64,000 nucleotides of DNA from Biscogniauxia marginata. Lineage: Eukaryota > Ascomycota > Sordariomycetes > Xylariales > Xylariaceae. Positions 37,035-49,242 of this stretch are shown in pieces (within the stretch, counting starts at the first letter, position 1; every line of letters starts with the position of its first letter). Under the pieces are notes generated by a model that had not been told where the DNA came from, searched no databases, and saw nothing but the letters and a program-made list of their open reading frames with translations. The stretch spans positions 1,116,001 to 1,180,000 of the forward strand of contig MU404055.1 in assembly GCA_022695795.1 (NCBI GenBank), read 5' to 3'. A program made the position numbers and the translations under genes.

Positions 37035-39020
37035 ATGAATCAACAACAAGACATGTATTACGACTATCCCACCGCCACGAATCGCTCCCCGGGTTCGACG
37101 AGACAGGGATACGCAACTATCGGCCTGCCCTCCGGCCTGGGTGGTGGACGGTCGGGACAGCGGCCCATCGAGTCTCTCGGCCAGCATCTCGGTTCTGCCG
37201 CCATATATGGACACGACGACCGACTCGGTGCTTCGGGGTATGATTCTTTGGCCAGGTTCGACCGGCTAGCACCCGGGGCTATGCAGTCTGGTTACATGCT
37301 GGACAATAGCCAAACATGGGGCTACAACGGAGGCGTGGCTACGATGAACGGTCCTATGAACGGCAATGGCCGGTTAGCCTCGAGGGCCGTGAATCGACGC
37401 GCTGCTCTACCTACGGTGAGTAACTCTCTTCGTCCCCACGCATACAAGAAGCGACTGTGATTGCTAACTTGGCATTGTAGACCTGGACGGACCAATCCGG
37501 TTTAGGAGTACATTCGATGCCCCAGCTTTATGATCCGAATATGTCTATGAACGGGAATGATCATGACCTCCCTCCTATGGCCAGCGCTGCGGCGGACACC
37601 CGCGGTATGATGACCACACCTGGGTCCGCCGATGCTGAACAGCTCATCCCGACCGCCATCGTCATCAAGAACATCCAGTTCCAGTGCAGAAAGGAGATTC
37701 TTCAGGGTCTCATGGCATCGATGAATCTGCCTCAGCCCTACGCCTTTAACTATCATTTCGACAAGGGCGTATTCAGAGGACTTGCCTTCGCCAATTTTTC
37801 GACTGCTGAAGACACGGCGATTGTGATCCAGAAGATGAATGGACTGGAGGTAATGGGACGTAAGCTGAGGGTAGAATACAAAAAGATGTTGCCTCAGGAT
37901 GAGCGGGACCGGATCGATCGCGAGAAGCGGGAAAAGCGCGGTCAGCTTGAGGAACAGCACCGGGCACCTCTTCCAGCTCACCAACAGAATGCGCTACAGG
38001 CCCTTGGTGTTAGCGTTAACAAGCAGCCGAGCAATTCGCCTCTAAGTATGCATAGTCCCATTCAGCCTGATTCTGTAATGCCACTAACAGCAAATATAGG
38101 AGACGTTGACTTAAATGATCCCGCCACGCTTGAATTTTATACCCAACTTACCTTATTCAAGAACAACCCTGAGCGTGAGGTCCATATATTCTCTCCCGAC
38201 GTCACGCCTGAACAACGTCGCCAGATCCACATCCTCGCGCACAACATGGGCTTAGAGCATAGATCCGTAGGCGAGGCCGACCGACGACAGATCCAAATCA
38301 TGAAGCGTCCCCAACACTCGCCCCCTGTCCATGCCCAGAGCCAGCTACCGAATGTTTCGTGGGAAGATCATAGGCGCGGGTTGAGCCGTGCCGCCACTTT
38401 CGACTTTGCAGAATCCCGCATCGGGTCGAGTGCCTACCACGCCCTTGGTAGACAGGGCCCTACGCTAGAGCTGCCAGGCAGCCCGGAGAATGGAATACCA
38501 AACAACTTGCGAGCCGCCAAGAGCTTTGCAGATCTACGAACACATAGCCCTAGTCCCGCGCCATCCGGGTCTAGCTACGCTGGGCTCGGCAACGGTCTCG
38601 GAGCTCGCTACGGCGATTTCTCGCAGACCTCGCTAACCACACCACCGAATCTGACCCCGACTTCAGCTCAGAATGCGGCTTCTAGCACCGATGCCTTGTT
38701 AGCTGGGAATATGGGGGCCATGAGTCTTGGTTTCGATCCCAACGCATCGCACATGCGCTCGACCCCGGGAGCCATTGGGAGCCAGAGACCAGGTGCCAAC
38801 GGAGCAACTAGCCGCAACGCCCCCGAGAGACAGCCACGGGGTCCGGAATGGGGAGAATCCAACCAAGGATTCAGTAGCCGCAGTCGCGGTCACATGCAGA
38901 GAGGTAGCGGTTAGTAACTCACCCATCCTTTTTCGCCGCGCAATTGCTTGCTGACTCCCGAACTACGTAACAGATTCGTCGGACGCAGGCCGTAACACTG
39001 GCGCTTCGCGATTCCACTAA
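37035..39020 (+). CDS. RRM and R3H domain RNA-binding protein, Pin4/Cip1/Cip2-like
   Basis: Yeast Pin4 and fission-yeast Cip1/Cip2 are RNA-binding regulators of cell-cycle and stress mRNAs; this protein shares their architecture. Exons 37035-37415, 37481-38909 and a short third exon 38974-39020 (introns of 65 and 64 bases) give 618 residues. The N-terminus is Gly/Asn/Tyr-rich and disordered. An RRM spans about 184-264 with RNP2-like AIVIKNIQF and RNP1-like FRGLAFANF. An R3H domain spans about 343-402, with RRQIHILAHNMGLEHRSVGE containing the Arg-x3-His core. The C-terminal third is Ser/Pro-rich with many SP and TP sites, fitting phospho-regulation. Without the last splice the frame stops at 38914 after HMQRGSG; the gttagt donor at 38910 and CAG acceptor at 38973 add DSSDAGRNTGASRFH. 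The third exon is likely but less certain than the rest. Confidence 0.88.
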
Positions 39021-41182
39021 TCTCACGATCTCTGAAGCTATCGATGCTGGCCAAGTGAGCCGTGACGACTAATTGATTTCCCTGTCTAGATGGCCAATCC
39101 GTTCCGATTTTTTTTTTAAACCTGCGTCCCCGAGATCACCGGGTTGGCCGTGCTATTTCTACCGTCGTGCGGATAAAACAACCATTACACACAACTCGCC
39201 TAATCCACGACCATGAGCCTCGAATCTCCGTTATGAATAGCACAAGCCCAACGAGAGACGATTTATGATATAGATTTACCCCCTTCATTGACTCAATGCC
39301 CCAGTCATCCAAATCTCATTCCGGAATACTCGCGATCCATTTTTTACCGACATGTTTTTCTCTTTCTTTTTGCTTTCCATACCACGGCGTTAAACGATAA
39401 TTCTTTGTAATATGAGACTCGTGTTGTGGAGTTTATTTGGGAATTCGACCTTGTTTTTTTATTCACGTTCCTTGGCCCCCGTCCTGGATTGGCGATGAGC
39501 TACAGAACATCAAACGGAATTTGCGACGGTGAAGGAGAACGGAGCGGATCCTCACCATTCCATGCTACAATACCCTTGACGATGACTGACAAATGAACCA
39601 TCTCTGGATACACCATACAGCAAATTATGGGCGACCATTCACGGCATCACGATTCAACTCCTATACCCTCTGGGGTACCTTCCGCATCCTGGCTGCTCCA
39701 TACAGAGTTGTCGAGACCGGGAGAACCCCTTCACGATGGTTACGCTGTTATGACGCATATGCACATCACTAGAAGATGGCAACGCGATGCTGGCTTGGCT
39801 GAATGGCCTAGGATTCCCTCTTAATCAATGCCCTCGTAAGAGGTAAACTTGGGGTAATCCCTGGTGACAGGCCAACCTGGCTTCGGGGAAACTGGAAACG
39901 AAAAACGACGCAATGAAGAAGAAGAGGAAGACAGCGAGAGGAATTTTTGCTCTGCGGACGTGTTCTCTGACCGTTTAGCAGAGAACAGCTGGCGGGAGCA
40001 GATGAACACAGGATGAGAAAATGTTGAGATTTTGTATATGGCAGTCTTTCATGCCAGGCCGATCAACGCAGCACCTGAAGCATTTGGCTTAATATGCTTG
40101 AGCCCGCATATCACCCATCCTCCACTCCATAATATGTTTAGAATAGGTTTCTCTGGTCTGACTATTATCAGCGGCGCTGTGATTGTCACTCTAGAACTTA
40201 GCGTGGACGTACAGTGGCTTTAACATGGGCATAAATACGCGGGTAGGACAGACGATGAGGAAAATGGGGTTTCAGAAACACTCACTTAAGAAAAACTAGT
40301 TGCTGCAATATAAAAAGTATTTGATGGTTTCCGAACTGCGATTCTTACCCATTACCATGTCTGTATAGCGAGGGTGTTTACTTTAATCATTAACTCCGCG
40401 TGGCTCACGCCGTCAATGGTCCGTAAGGGCCTTGGCGGGCACATGTTCTTGCCTAATTCAATTTTCATGAATTAATGGTGTTTATTACAAGTGAATTCGC
40501 ATCAATCTCGAGCGACAGATCGACTAGGCTTCATTCTTCATAACACGTCCGGCAAGGCTAGAGATTATCACGTAGAAGCCGTAAAACCTCTTGCTAGGAT
40601 GGTACGGGTGCCTGTATCAACCCCCCACGGTTCCATGTTACAGTAGATCATGGCATTGCTATAAAAGGCGTCAAATTGTGTATGGAAAGCATGTAGGTCG
40701 ACGCCAGGCCATGTTTTGATTGGCTCTTCTGCCGTCGTAGTCCCTGTCAGCAATAACTAGGGCTGATATCCCGCAGCAGCGTTTCTTATTCGAGGTGATA
40801 GCCTTATTATTGCCTACCTTCCACATCTAGGGGGGTTTTTAGTGCGGCTGAAAGAAGAAGCACCAAGGTTATGCTCATGTCTGGCCTCCGAATAAACGGT
40901 GGGTGTGGTGGGTTAAATATGAATAACCCAGGCCTTCCCGCCTAGCAAAGAAGATGGGAAGTAGAATCTTTGCAACTCCCTATCGACTTTTGGAAGCGAG
41001 TCGAGCGGAAATATGTGTGTTGGCACAACAATATGTACCACGAGATGAGCAACCATGTTGCATATTACAACATCATCCATCGCATGCGGGAAGAGCTGGC
41101 TTCGATGCTCTTCCTCAATCCCTGATTTCCACTTCGAACGGGCTTTCTGAAGATCACGGGAAACTAGACGACCAACATCACG
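39021..41182. other. Gene-free interval of about 2.2 kb
   Basis: Contains the 3' flank of the RRM-R3H gene and otherwise no supportable feature. Open frames at 39627-39824 and 40954-41232 are short, lack domains and are not called. Confidence 0.5.
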
Positions 41183-41720
41183 ATGACCGAAGTCGGGAGA
41201 ACGACTACCCAGGTTATGATGGGAGACACTAAGGTTCGATAATCCAACATGATGAAGAAGCGAGGCACACTGAATATGGTTGAACTAGTATTCAATACAT
41301 ACGAGGAACATCTCGCAACTAACTGGAGATACCGAAATTCCATTGTCGTATGGAAAGGCACAGGGTAGCCGATCACCCCCCATGTTTGACCGTGATCGCC
41401 CCAAATACAAACCGTCAGCACCGACCTGGCCGTTCCTGGCTGCAGTGTTAGTCGTCATCCTAGTATTAATCGGGCTGGTAGCCTATGCTCTGCACGCATT
41501 GCCTGTTCTGGACATGGAGACGGGAGTGCTGTCTCGCAGCCTCCACGTGAACGAGTCCAAGGGGGAAGTGAGAACAGAACCCGGAACAGCGATATCCGAC
41601 TCTTCCCCGGGCGCTGGCACCACCGATGCCAGCCCGACAATGGCGCCGGCTCAGGTCGACTATGGCGACGTCGGCACCCCATATCAACGCCAGCCCAGGG
41701 GGGGGACTATGGAGACGTAG
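41183..41720 (+). CDS. Small single-pass membrane protein, lineage-specific (tentative)
   Basis: The clearest coding signal is the frame from Met at 41382: a basic, Pro-containing stretch (MFDRDRPKYKPSAPTWP), then one strong membrane helix (FLAAVLVVILVLIGLVAYAL), then a Ser/Thr/Pro-rich tail ending YGDVGTPYQRQPRGGTMET. This is a type II-like or signal-anchor layout. A better-supported start may be ATG 41183 spliced from 41212 to 41364, with an ACTAAC branch site in the intron, giving 128 residues. The frame stops at 41718-41720 just after a run of eight G. Beyond it the YGDVG motif recurs in shifted frames, so the true C-terminus may be longer. No family is recognised. Confidence 0.4.
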
Positions 41721-41880
41721 GGGTCAAAGATGGTTATAGAAGCCCGGACCCGTAACCACGGTTGCCCATGTTGAAGGCTGCAAGCGAACTTACGGCGATG
41801 TAGGAACGGCCGCCGCGACGGAGGTCGACCCGGACCTTGCTCCGAACCTAGGGAGAGGAGATCTCGGCGACGTCGGGTTG
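41658..41880 (+). repeat. Degenerate coding-type repeats of the YGDVG motif in shifting frames
   Basis: Sequences that would encode (D/T/D-x)YGDVG or LGDVG start at about 41661, 41708, 41791 and 41863. The spacings are 47, 83 and 72 bases, so the first two gaps are one base short of a multiple of three while the last is in frame. This looks like a repeat-bearing coding region that has lost its frame twice, or that has sequence errors or introns not recognised. Confidence 0.55.
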
Positions 41881-42304
41881 GCAACCACCGCGACGATGGC
41901 GGCAACGGTGATGAAAATCCCCCCACGGAGTCGAGACCTACCCCTCAAGCTCCGCCACGTTCGTGGCTCCGGCCGTGATAATCCCGACCGACGCGCAAGG
42001 CAGCCAGCCAGCCCAACGGCGACATCGACGAGCACCCGCCCGACCCCCCCGTCTCGACCCCACAGACGACCAGACGACCATCCTAACCTCCTCGTCATCC
42101 GCGCGTCAACTAACGAACGGCGAGCCCAGGTCACAAACGTGTAACCTCCTCCGTCGCCATATAAGACGGACACCACGGGGAGGCCAACGACGACAAGTGA
42201 CGAGCTACCTACCTACCTACCCGGTGATCCCCTCTTCCCCCTCCCTCCCTCCCTCCCTCCTCCTCAGACGAGAAACAACGCAAACGCGGCCGCGGCCGCA
42301 ATGA
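41721..42304 (+). pseudogene. Possible frame-disrupted continuation of the membrane-protein gene
   Basis: After the stop at 41720 the GC-rich, coding-like composition continues to about 42300. It gives Pro/Arg/Thr-rich peptides in different frames, for instance GLATTATMAATVMKIPPRS and TFVAPAVIIPTDAQG. No single frame covers the region. Either the C-terminal half is a decayed coding region, or small indels have broken a genuine low-complexity tail. No domain is present. The interpretation is tentative. Confidence 0.3.
42236..42264. repeat. CCCT microsatellite
   Basis: An interrupted run of CCCT/CTCC tetranucleotides on the plus strand, in GC-rich low-complexity DNA. Confidence 0.75.
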
Positions 42305-42474
42305 GGATGACGGCGACGCACTACACCAGCTACGGGCAGTAACTTACTTCATCGGCAAGTTCGTTCGTTCGTTTTGTTTCGTTTCGTTCCGTACCGAGCA
42401 TTGTCGTCCATCTCTCTCTCTCTCTCGATCCCGGTGCGGATCCTCGACCTTCGACACGCGCGTGTCTTCCAGCC

Positions 42475-42503
42475 ATGCATGCATGCATACATACATACAT
42501 ACA
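42475..42503. repeat. GCAT/ACAT tetranucleotide repeat
   Basis: Tandem GCAT units pass into tandem ACAT units, a compound microsatellite. Confidence 0.8.
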
Positions 42504-43742
42504 ATACGTGGTACGAGTGCAGCGCCAGTCGCTCTACCTTACAAACGGGCTTGCGGGTGGATGGATGTGTAAATATCAGGCCGCCGTGACGAGCGTGTGT
42601 GTGTACGTTCTTTGGCGGTGCAGAGGGGAGGAAAGGGGAGGAAAGGGAGGGAAAGGGGGCAGGCCTTCGTTTTTTCCCGACGACCCTACTCAGGTTGACC
42701 TTCGGACCTGCTGATTGATCCTCGTGTTCGCCGAGGGTGGCTGCGCAATACAGATTTACGTGCTTACTGTTCACGATGCCTCTGCTTAAAAAGCAATTGC
42801 TTTACTCCGCTCTACTACCGGGATTCCCGGCTCCTAGGCCCTTAATAGCTCCTATCTGGCCTAGCTCTAGGACCCCTTTTATGGCCAGGTCTCGTGGCTA
42901 AGCTAGGTTGGCAAGTGACATTCGCGGCTCTTTAACCTACCTGGGTTAGGTATATAATTGGCCATGGATGTCGGCGATCATTATTAACTAAGTAAGTTAT
43001 TAAGTACCTAACTGACTTTTTATTTAAAAACACTAGGTATTTTGTTTAGTTTACAAGTTATACTTTATTGTTACTCTACATATATATATATATCTTATAA
43101 AATAAAATAAAATATATATAACTAATTAGACGACGGTAATAAGGGGCTATATAAAGGGGGACCTGGCTGGCTATCCCCTGTCACTTAAAGCCTGGGAAGG
43201 CCCCTGTGACATTATTTAAAGTTTAGGAGGTATTTTAGTATGTTTTCATTACAAACAATCTTTGCTTTCTTGATAAGTCACGATGGTCCATCAACCCGTG
43301 GCATACTACCAGAGCCCAGCCATTGGCTGACTGTTGCAAGTTATGTAAGCAAGATGACGAGAGGGAAACATGCTTAACTTTTTGAGTTCTCTGCTTTGTC
43401 GTGCCCTCATTAGCTATGAGTAAAGGTGTTTCATATCTCTTCGTCGATCTCGGCCAGGCCGTTGGCCAATTATCCATTAAACACAAACTTCTTTGACTTT
43501 CCATGATAGGCCCTCTCGATATCGCAATTAATGATAACCTTATTGTGTACACCGGTTTCAGCGTAGATAAGCTCGGCTCTAGCCCGAGCTAATCTTCTCT
43601 GGGTGCTGCTCTCGGTCTCGGTTTCTGGTCGATGACTGTTTGTTTGCTAGTGCTATACAAGTTGCCATTAAACTCTATGAAAGTACCTAGTCTCAGCAAT
43701 AAGCGGCTCGCACTTATCTCGTAAGACAGAGTAATAATTTGT

Positions 43743-43766
43743 ACCCTCAACCCTCAACCCTCAACC
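43743..43766. repeat. CCCTCAA heptamer tandem repeat
   Basis: Three copies of a 7-base unit. It is not the fungal telomere repeat (CCCTAA) and lies in internal sequence. Confidence 0.75.
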
Positions 43767-45834
43767 TCTCGAGGCCGTGGCTTACGAGCCTTGTGAGATA
43801 TAGTTGTTGCGAATGTACTCGAGGGTGTATCTAAGGGTTTTTTGAATAAGTGTGCTTTTGCTAACGCCCAGGAGGAATACCTGCGATTGCAAGTGATGGT
43901 GAGCAGTCTACGATTCCAAGGTGATCCAAACATCAAGGCTAAAAAAGAGAAATACAAACTCGGGCTTCATGCATACCTACTTAATGACTCAGCAACGGGT
44001 AGGTTCGGGCATTGGCAAGGAGTCGGTGAGAAGGTTCATCCGCAGCGCCCCACTTCGCTACTATAGTACAATAGGGGTCCAGGGGCGCTGCCAGTGCTTT
44101 CCTACATACTATCTTATATTCTGCCCCAGCAAGTAACTACGTAGGCTGTATTTCGACCTGGCTCCCGGCGTATCACACCATCTCGGGGAATACATTCTGA
44201 AATGCGAGGAAGCTCAATCATGTCCTTCCTTTAAGGACGATTTCCCAGGAACTCATCCCGCGGGGGGGCAACTCAAAAGGGTGAAGTTATAATGTCTTAG
44301 GGAGTTGTCCTTTTGAGGCCTTTGCGTGTGACGTCCTAAGGATAATTAATATAGAAGTCCCTGGAAGAGAAACACGATATATATAAGCCCGATGTCTACT
44401 GATTACATAACTTGAATTCAATACACCTCGTCGTTTATACACCTAGACTTCCTTTGGTATTTAAAGGTTTTCTAATGACAAATCGGCGAGAAACTTATAC
44501 TTCCCCTTTATAAAAGAGTGAGCTTGAACTTAGTATAAGTCTAGCTTTAATCTGGTTATGAAGATTCTTTGGGCTCAGATTCTTTTTTTTTTTTGGTCGG
44601 GAGAGTTTATGGGGCCGGGTGTCACTCTATTACAAATACACGGCTTCCCCTTCCCACTGTGCCTAACTTCGCACCGTAGTTAGCCAATAATAAATAGCCC
44701 CCCTAAAACCAAGAATGGCCGGGACCACCACCCTCGAATTAGCTATAGAAGTGACATGACGTGATAAACGCGTTTGTTAAGTGTATGCAACTCTGATTTT
44801 CAGCGTAATGTAAATTGTACCTAGGAGAGGGTCGCTGCAAGGAGATTCCAAGATGTAAAGTTAAGAGTTGATTAATGGAGAGAGGAGTTCTCCAAGATGT
44901 CCATCTTGGAAGACACCCTTACGCATCTATAGTGAGGGTAGGTACCTAGGTACCCCAGGGTAGTACCTCAGTACCGTTACATCCGCCGGCAACCCTTTCC
45001 CATAATTTAAGCACGCCCCGGGCTTACAAGTCATTTTTGATATATGACAGAGTGTCTCTCGCAACGCAAGCCCTCGAGCTATTACGTTGGCAGAGCTGCG
45101 AAGTGGTTTATGTTGACGTATTTAATGAAATAAATAAGGGAATAAATCGGGTAGCAAGAGTTCCGCGGCAAGCACGGATGAACGTCAACTAGTAACATAA
45201 ATATTATGTCCTAGAACACCTCATCCCCCGCATACAATAGGTCGTCGTGTAGTGTATAGCACTTGCTAGAATCTCTATTGTACGTCTCAGCCCACCCGCA
45301 TAGATTATAAATAGCTTACCAATTTTGCATATTGACCGTATGTATGTAGTTGCGCGAGCCTTGCCTTCGCCCGCCCTGCATCCGTGCCTTTCATGTTGTC
45401 AGCGGGTTAGGTTAGTTTAAGGCAGGTCGCCGTCTAGGGGGGAAATGTGGGGGAGTGGCGGAGAACCATGGAAATTACCGTTAGATTAGGTTAGGCTTTT
45501 GACATGCACTAGAGCTGACTCGGAGCTGACTATTCCGTACGCAGGAGACATCAGACGGCAGAACGAACCCAACCCACTTACAACCGCTTTTCTGTCTTCC
45601 TTGTTTTGTGCACTCTCGTATGAAGAACAACAAGCGTATTCTACTGCACTAGACTATATGTCCGTTACTAATCATTACAAATTCGTGGGCTCTACACACA
45701 GATTCGAAGGTTTGTAATAGAGCTCCAGAAAATACGACTACTCGTGGCACGCTTATGTAAATCGGCATAGTGAAATAGGTACACAGCGTTTCTCAGGGGG
45801 ACAAACAACCTACTCTGTTCATCACAGGTTTGGC

Positions 45835-45841
45835 TATATAA
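45835..45841 (+). promoter_or_regulatory. TATA-like box upstream of the GlcG-domain gene
   Basis: TATATAA lies about 150 bases before the ATG at 45991, at a distance compatible with a TATA box plus a leader of roughly 100 bases. Confidence 0.35.
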
Positions 45842-45990
45842 GAATAAGAAATCATGAGAGAACCAGAGATCATAAGTTACCTCCATCGCTACCATAGAGC
45901 AGTACACAACAAACAACCTCCTCAACATCTCACAGCTTTGCATTCGCTTCCTTCTCTTTACACAGCAGAAGCTCCCGTACTGTCACCAAA

Positions 45991-46587
45991 ATGAAGAACT
46001 TTGGACTAGTCTTGTTGGCCGGGGCTGCAACTCTGTTGCAATCCGCGTGTGCCCTCCCACCAGTATCGCAATGGTACACCACGATGAAGAATCCCAACGA
46101 CCGCTTCGTGCTTAATGCAAAGCAAGCTCTGCTAGCCACCCAAGCTGCTGCCGCCGTCGCAGCGAACAACAGGTATAGTATAATCAGATCTCTCCAAGCC
46201 TTTCTTGAGCGCACCCACTAAGAAGCATCTCGCAGTGCCCCGTCCACCATCGTCATCACAGACCCCGCCGGTTTCGTAATCAGCCTTCTACGTATGGACA
46301 ACGCATGGATCGAGAGTGTCGACACCTGCATTAAGAAGGCGAGGACGGTCAGCCTGTTCAACGGCGCATTTACCTCGGGCGACCTGGGCCCGATCGTCCA
46401 GCCCGGCCAAGAAGATTACGGACTCGAGACGACAAACGGCGGCATGTTGCCCGTCCCAGGCGCCATCCCGTTGTTCCTCGGTGGCACTTTCCATGCAGCT
46501 ATCGGTGTTTGTGGCGGATCGGGAGCGCAAGACCTTGATGCTGCGAGGGCAGGGGTGCGTGCTGTCGGCGGCGCCCTTTCGCTATAA
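45991..46587 (+). CDS. Secreted GlcG/HbpS-domain protein
   Basis: Exons 45991-46172 and 46236-46587 (intron of 63 bases) join at AG/T and encode 177 residues. Residues 1-22 (MKNFGLVLLAGAATLLQSACA) form a signal peptide. The rest matches the GlcG/HbpS (haem-degrading) fold pattern: an N-terminal helix with an Ala-rich run, the strand block STIVITDPAGFVISLLRMDNAW, KKARTVSLF, a Gly/Pro-rich loop NGGMLPVPGAIPLFLGGTFHAAIGVCGGSGAQDLDAARAGV and a C-terminal helix. Bacterial HbpS binds haem; the glycolate-operon GlcG role is unclear. A secreted fungal form could bind haem or another small ligand outside the cell, but no ligand can be read from sequence. The gene lies alone in gene-poor DNA. Confidence 0.82.
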
Positions 46588-49242
46588 GGGAATTGCGGGA
46601 GCAGTACCAAGTAACGCTTGGTAAATAAAATAAAATCTGCATCTCCTGCAATAACCGTACCTAGGGTTTCAGGAATTCGGCTCCCCACAGCCACAGTATA
46701 TAATGTATTCTATTCGTCTATAGGGGGTTGGAATTTTGTAGTCTAGAGATTTATTTAGTGGGCACGTGACAATGGAAATTTTGCATCTGATCCATTCGAT
46801 TGACAGCGGGTCCCGGGATTTCTCTTGTTAAACTCTAGGAGGCGCAGTACACTAGCGGGATAGGTCAGATCCCGGGTCTATGGGCTGCAGGTAAGAGCCG
46901 GACCATCTCGTAATCCCGTCTCAAGCTTACGTCAGAACTCTGTTGAGCTCTTACATAAAAAGTATGTAGGGCGGCCCAAGCCTTAACCACTTAGAAATTC
47001 ATATTTTTCACTAGCTACGCTGGAGCTGTCCTCCGTCATTATTACAACCACATTTCCTCAACATTTAATAGTCGTCAAGTCCTCTTACATAAATTCTACT
47101 TGCTACTACCTCGTATTGCAGTCTATCTTCAACGTATGTTACATAAGTCATTCGCAACGACGTACCGTAAAAAATTAGTAACAAATTAACTTGATGATAA
47201 ACCCTCCAACTATTCAAACTCCTATACCTAGAGTAGTAGTACGAAATAAAAGCCTTTAATGGCTTAATATTAGGTACTTATACCTAAAAGTGAACGTGGA
47301 AAGTCTTCAATGTCATTCATCAGAATCCATTGATATTCCGCCGTGCCAATTGGAGATTTGCTAAATGAGCCGTATTTGAAAGCTTTAAAGCCATACACTT
47401 GGACGCCAAGCCGAAGAGGTCCCGTGCCCATTTTTGTCACCAATACACTAAGGATCCGAAACCGATCCCCGGTGTGGGGCCTGGCAGTTCAATAAGCCGG
47501 AACATGATGGGATTTGCTTTCCCGATTATGACAACGCTTCCGTTCTCGTGGAGATCGATTCTCTCCCTCCCCCCCCCCTTTTTTTTTCTTTCACTCTCTG
47601 CTGCGTCTCAACCATAGCTATAGGGAGACTTGGTTGTGACCTAGACCTATATAGTCTCCCTTCCAAGCTATCTAATCTACCTTACGGTCGCGTTTGTAAT
47701 ACTTCTTAGAATGGCCTTCCGTAGTCACTTCGCCAACTCTACTAAACCCAGGCGTAGCTAACCCTAAACACCATCTTCGTAGAGTCAAGGCCAAAATATT
47801 TAATAGGGCTAGCTAAAAAGGCTACTATAAGGGCTCCAGTGCTGTGCAACGAGTTTTTTCTTCTTCACGGAATGCCCTGTAAGCCTGGGACATGCTTAAA
47901 TTCTAGGAAAGGTTTGCCGGCGAACCTTTTGTCCATAATTTCAAATATGGTGAAAGTCAGAGTTGCAAACCCTTCTGATTGTCTATCAACTCTAGGGGCT
48001 AGCCCCCTATACCCCCTTTTTTTTTCGCTTACAGCGGGCTACCTTAGGTACTAAATCACCGACTCACCCCCAGCCACGCCTCGCTACCAGGTAATCCTCA
48101 CATGACTAGGTGTGGCTTGATTTTAGATACATGACATCTGGACCAATCAAACTGGTCTTAATACTTCTAGCTAACCCGAGGACATGGCGACGGGAAGAAC
48201 CTTAACGGCCGGATTAGGGTTCAAGCCGGGCCTTCATCCCCCCTGTCTAGCCGGACTTAACTTAATTGAAGTACCTATAGGTTTTAGCTAAATCCGTCAG
48301 CGTCACACTTTTCCCAATAGACGCTGATTTTCCGCGACTAGGTAGGTACAAGTGTTGCTATCTTGGAATTATGCGAAGATGCTCTTATTATAACTACCTA
48401 CCTAGGTACCTACTAAATTGTATTGTATTCTTGTAATCTTTAGAGAATTACCGTACAAAAGAGATGTAATAATAAATTATCAACGTATGGGAGAGGACAT
48501 ACACTGCCTACCGCGATCATCGACCAGCCCAGCGCTAGGTTACAGCGAAAATGCCACAGTACTAACTTTGCAAGTTGGGGTCATATTGTGAGCTGCGAAG
48601 TCGATGCAGGCAAGAAATTTGTTGGAGAGATTCAGGGGCATTACATATTTCTATAATATCCATCATGTGTACATCAGGGCGTAGTAGGCGCTTTTAGCTA
48701 CGCACAACCTAGGGGGCCTAATACCACCAACGGGTTGTTTTGTCTTTTGTTAGCCGCCGAATCGACCGGCGATGGCTTCAACCGCGACTTTGATTGGACA
48801 AGCTCATCGCCCCCGGGAGCCCGGCCCCCAATTGAGACTAGACCCCACGATAATAACTCCCGGGCTACACGCCGTCGACGCAAGATAAATGTGATGACCT
48901 CCTGCATGAGAGTGTGAGGCAAACGATGAATGCTGGGGGCCAGGGGATGGGGGCGGGCGGGCGAAAGAGGGCGAAAGATTTGTGAATACCGGCATCTTTG
49001 GGACTTATGTCCAGAAGGCGGGAGGCGAAAACCACATATAAGCTTGCCGCGCCCCCGTCATTCAAAAATAAATCATGTCTTTTGGTCTTTCTCAGCCGGA
49101 GGAAGCGATAAAGTCCTTCTTTTTTTTTTGGCTTAGGAGAAAGAGAGAAACACAATCCAGTCGTTACCGATATCCATCTAGGACCTGACATTTCATCTCA
49201 TATATCATTACCAATATCCCCCCTCCCCCCCCACTCTTCAAA
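46588..49242. other. Gene-free interval of about 2.7 kb
   Basis: No supportable gene. A+T-rich DNA with CTAGGTAGGTAC words at 48339-48350 and 48395-48413 and T or C homopolymers near 47565-47590. From about 49180 the DNA becomes CT-rich ahead of the next gene. Confidence 0.5.

Larger units (their letters stand above)
42305..45990. other. Gene-poor interval of about 3.7 kb
   Basis: No supportable gene. The part from about 42960 to 43130 is very A+T-rich with TA and AAATA runs and may be decayed repeat DNA. A CCCTCAA heptamer repeat lies at about 43743-43766. The open frames at 43235-43552, 43842-44066 and 45499-45717 show no conserved features. Confidence 0.45.

Noticed and set aside
43743..43766. 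CCCTCAA repeat as a possible telomere remnant
   Set aside because: The fungal telomere unit is CCCTAA. The extra C and only three copies in internal sequence argue for a simple repeat.
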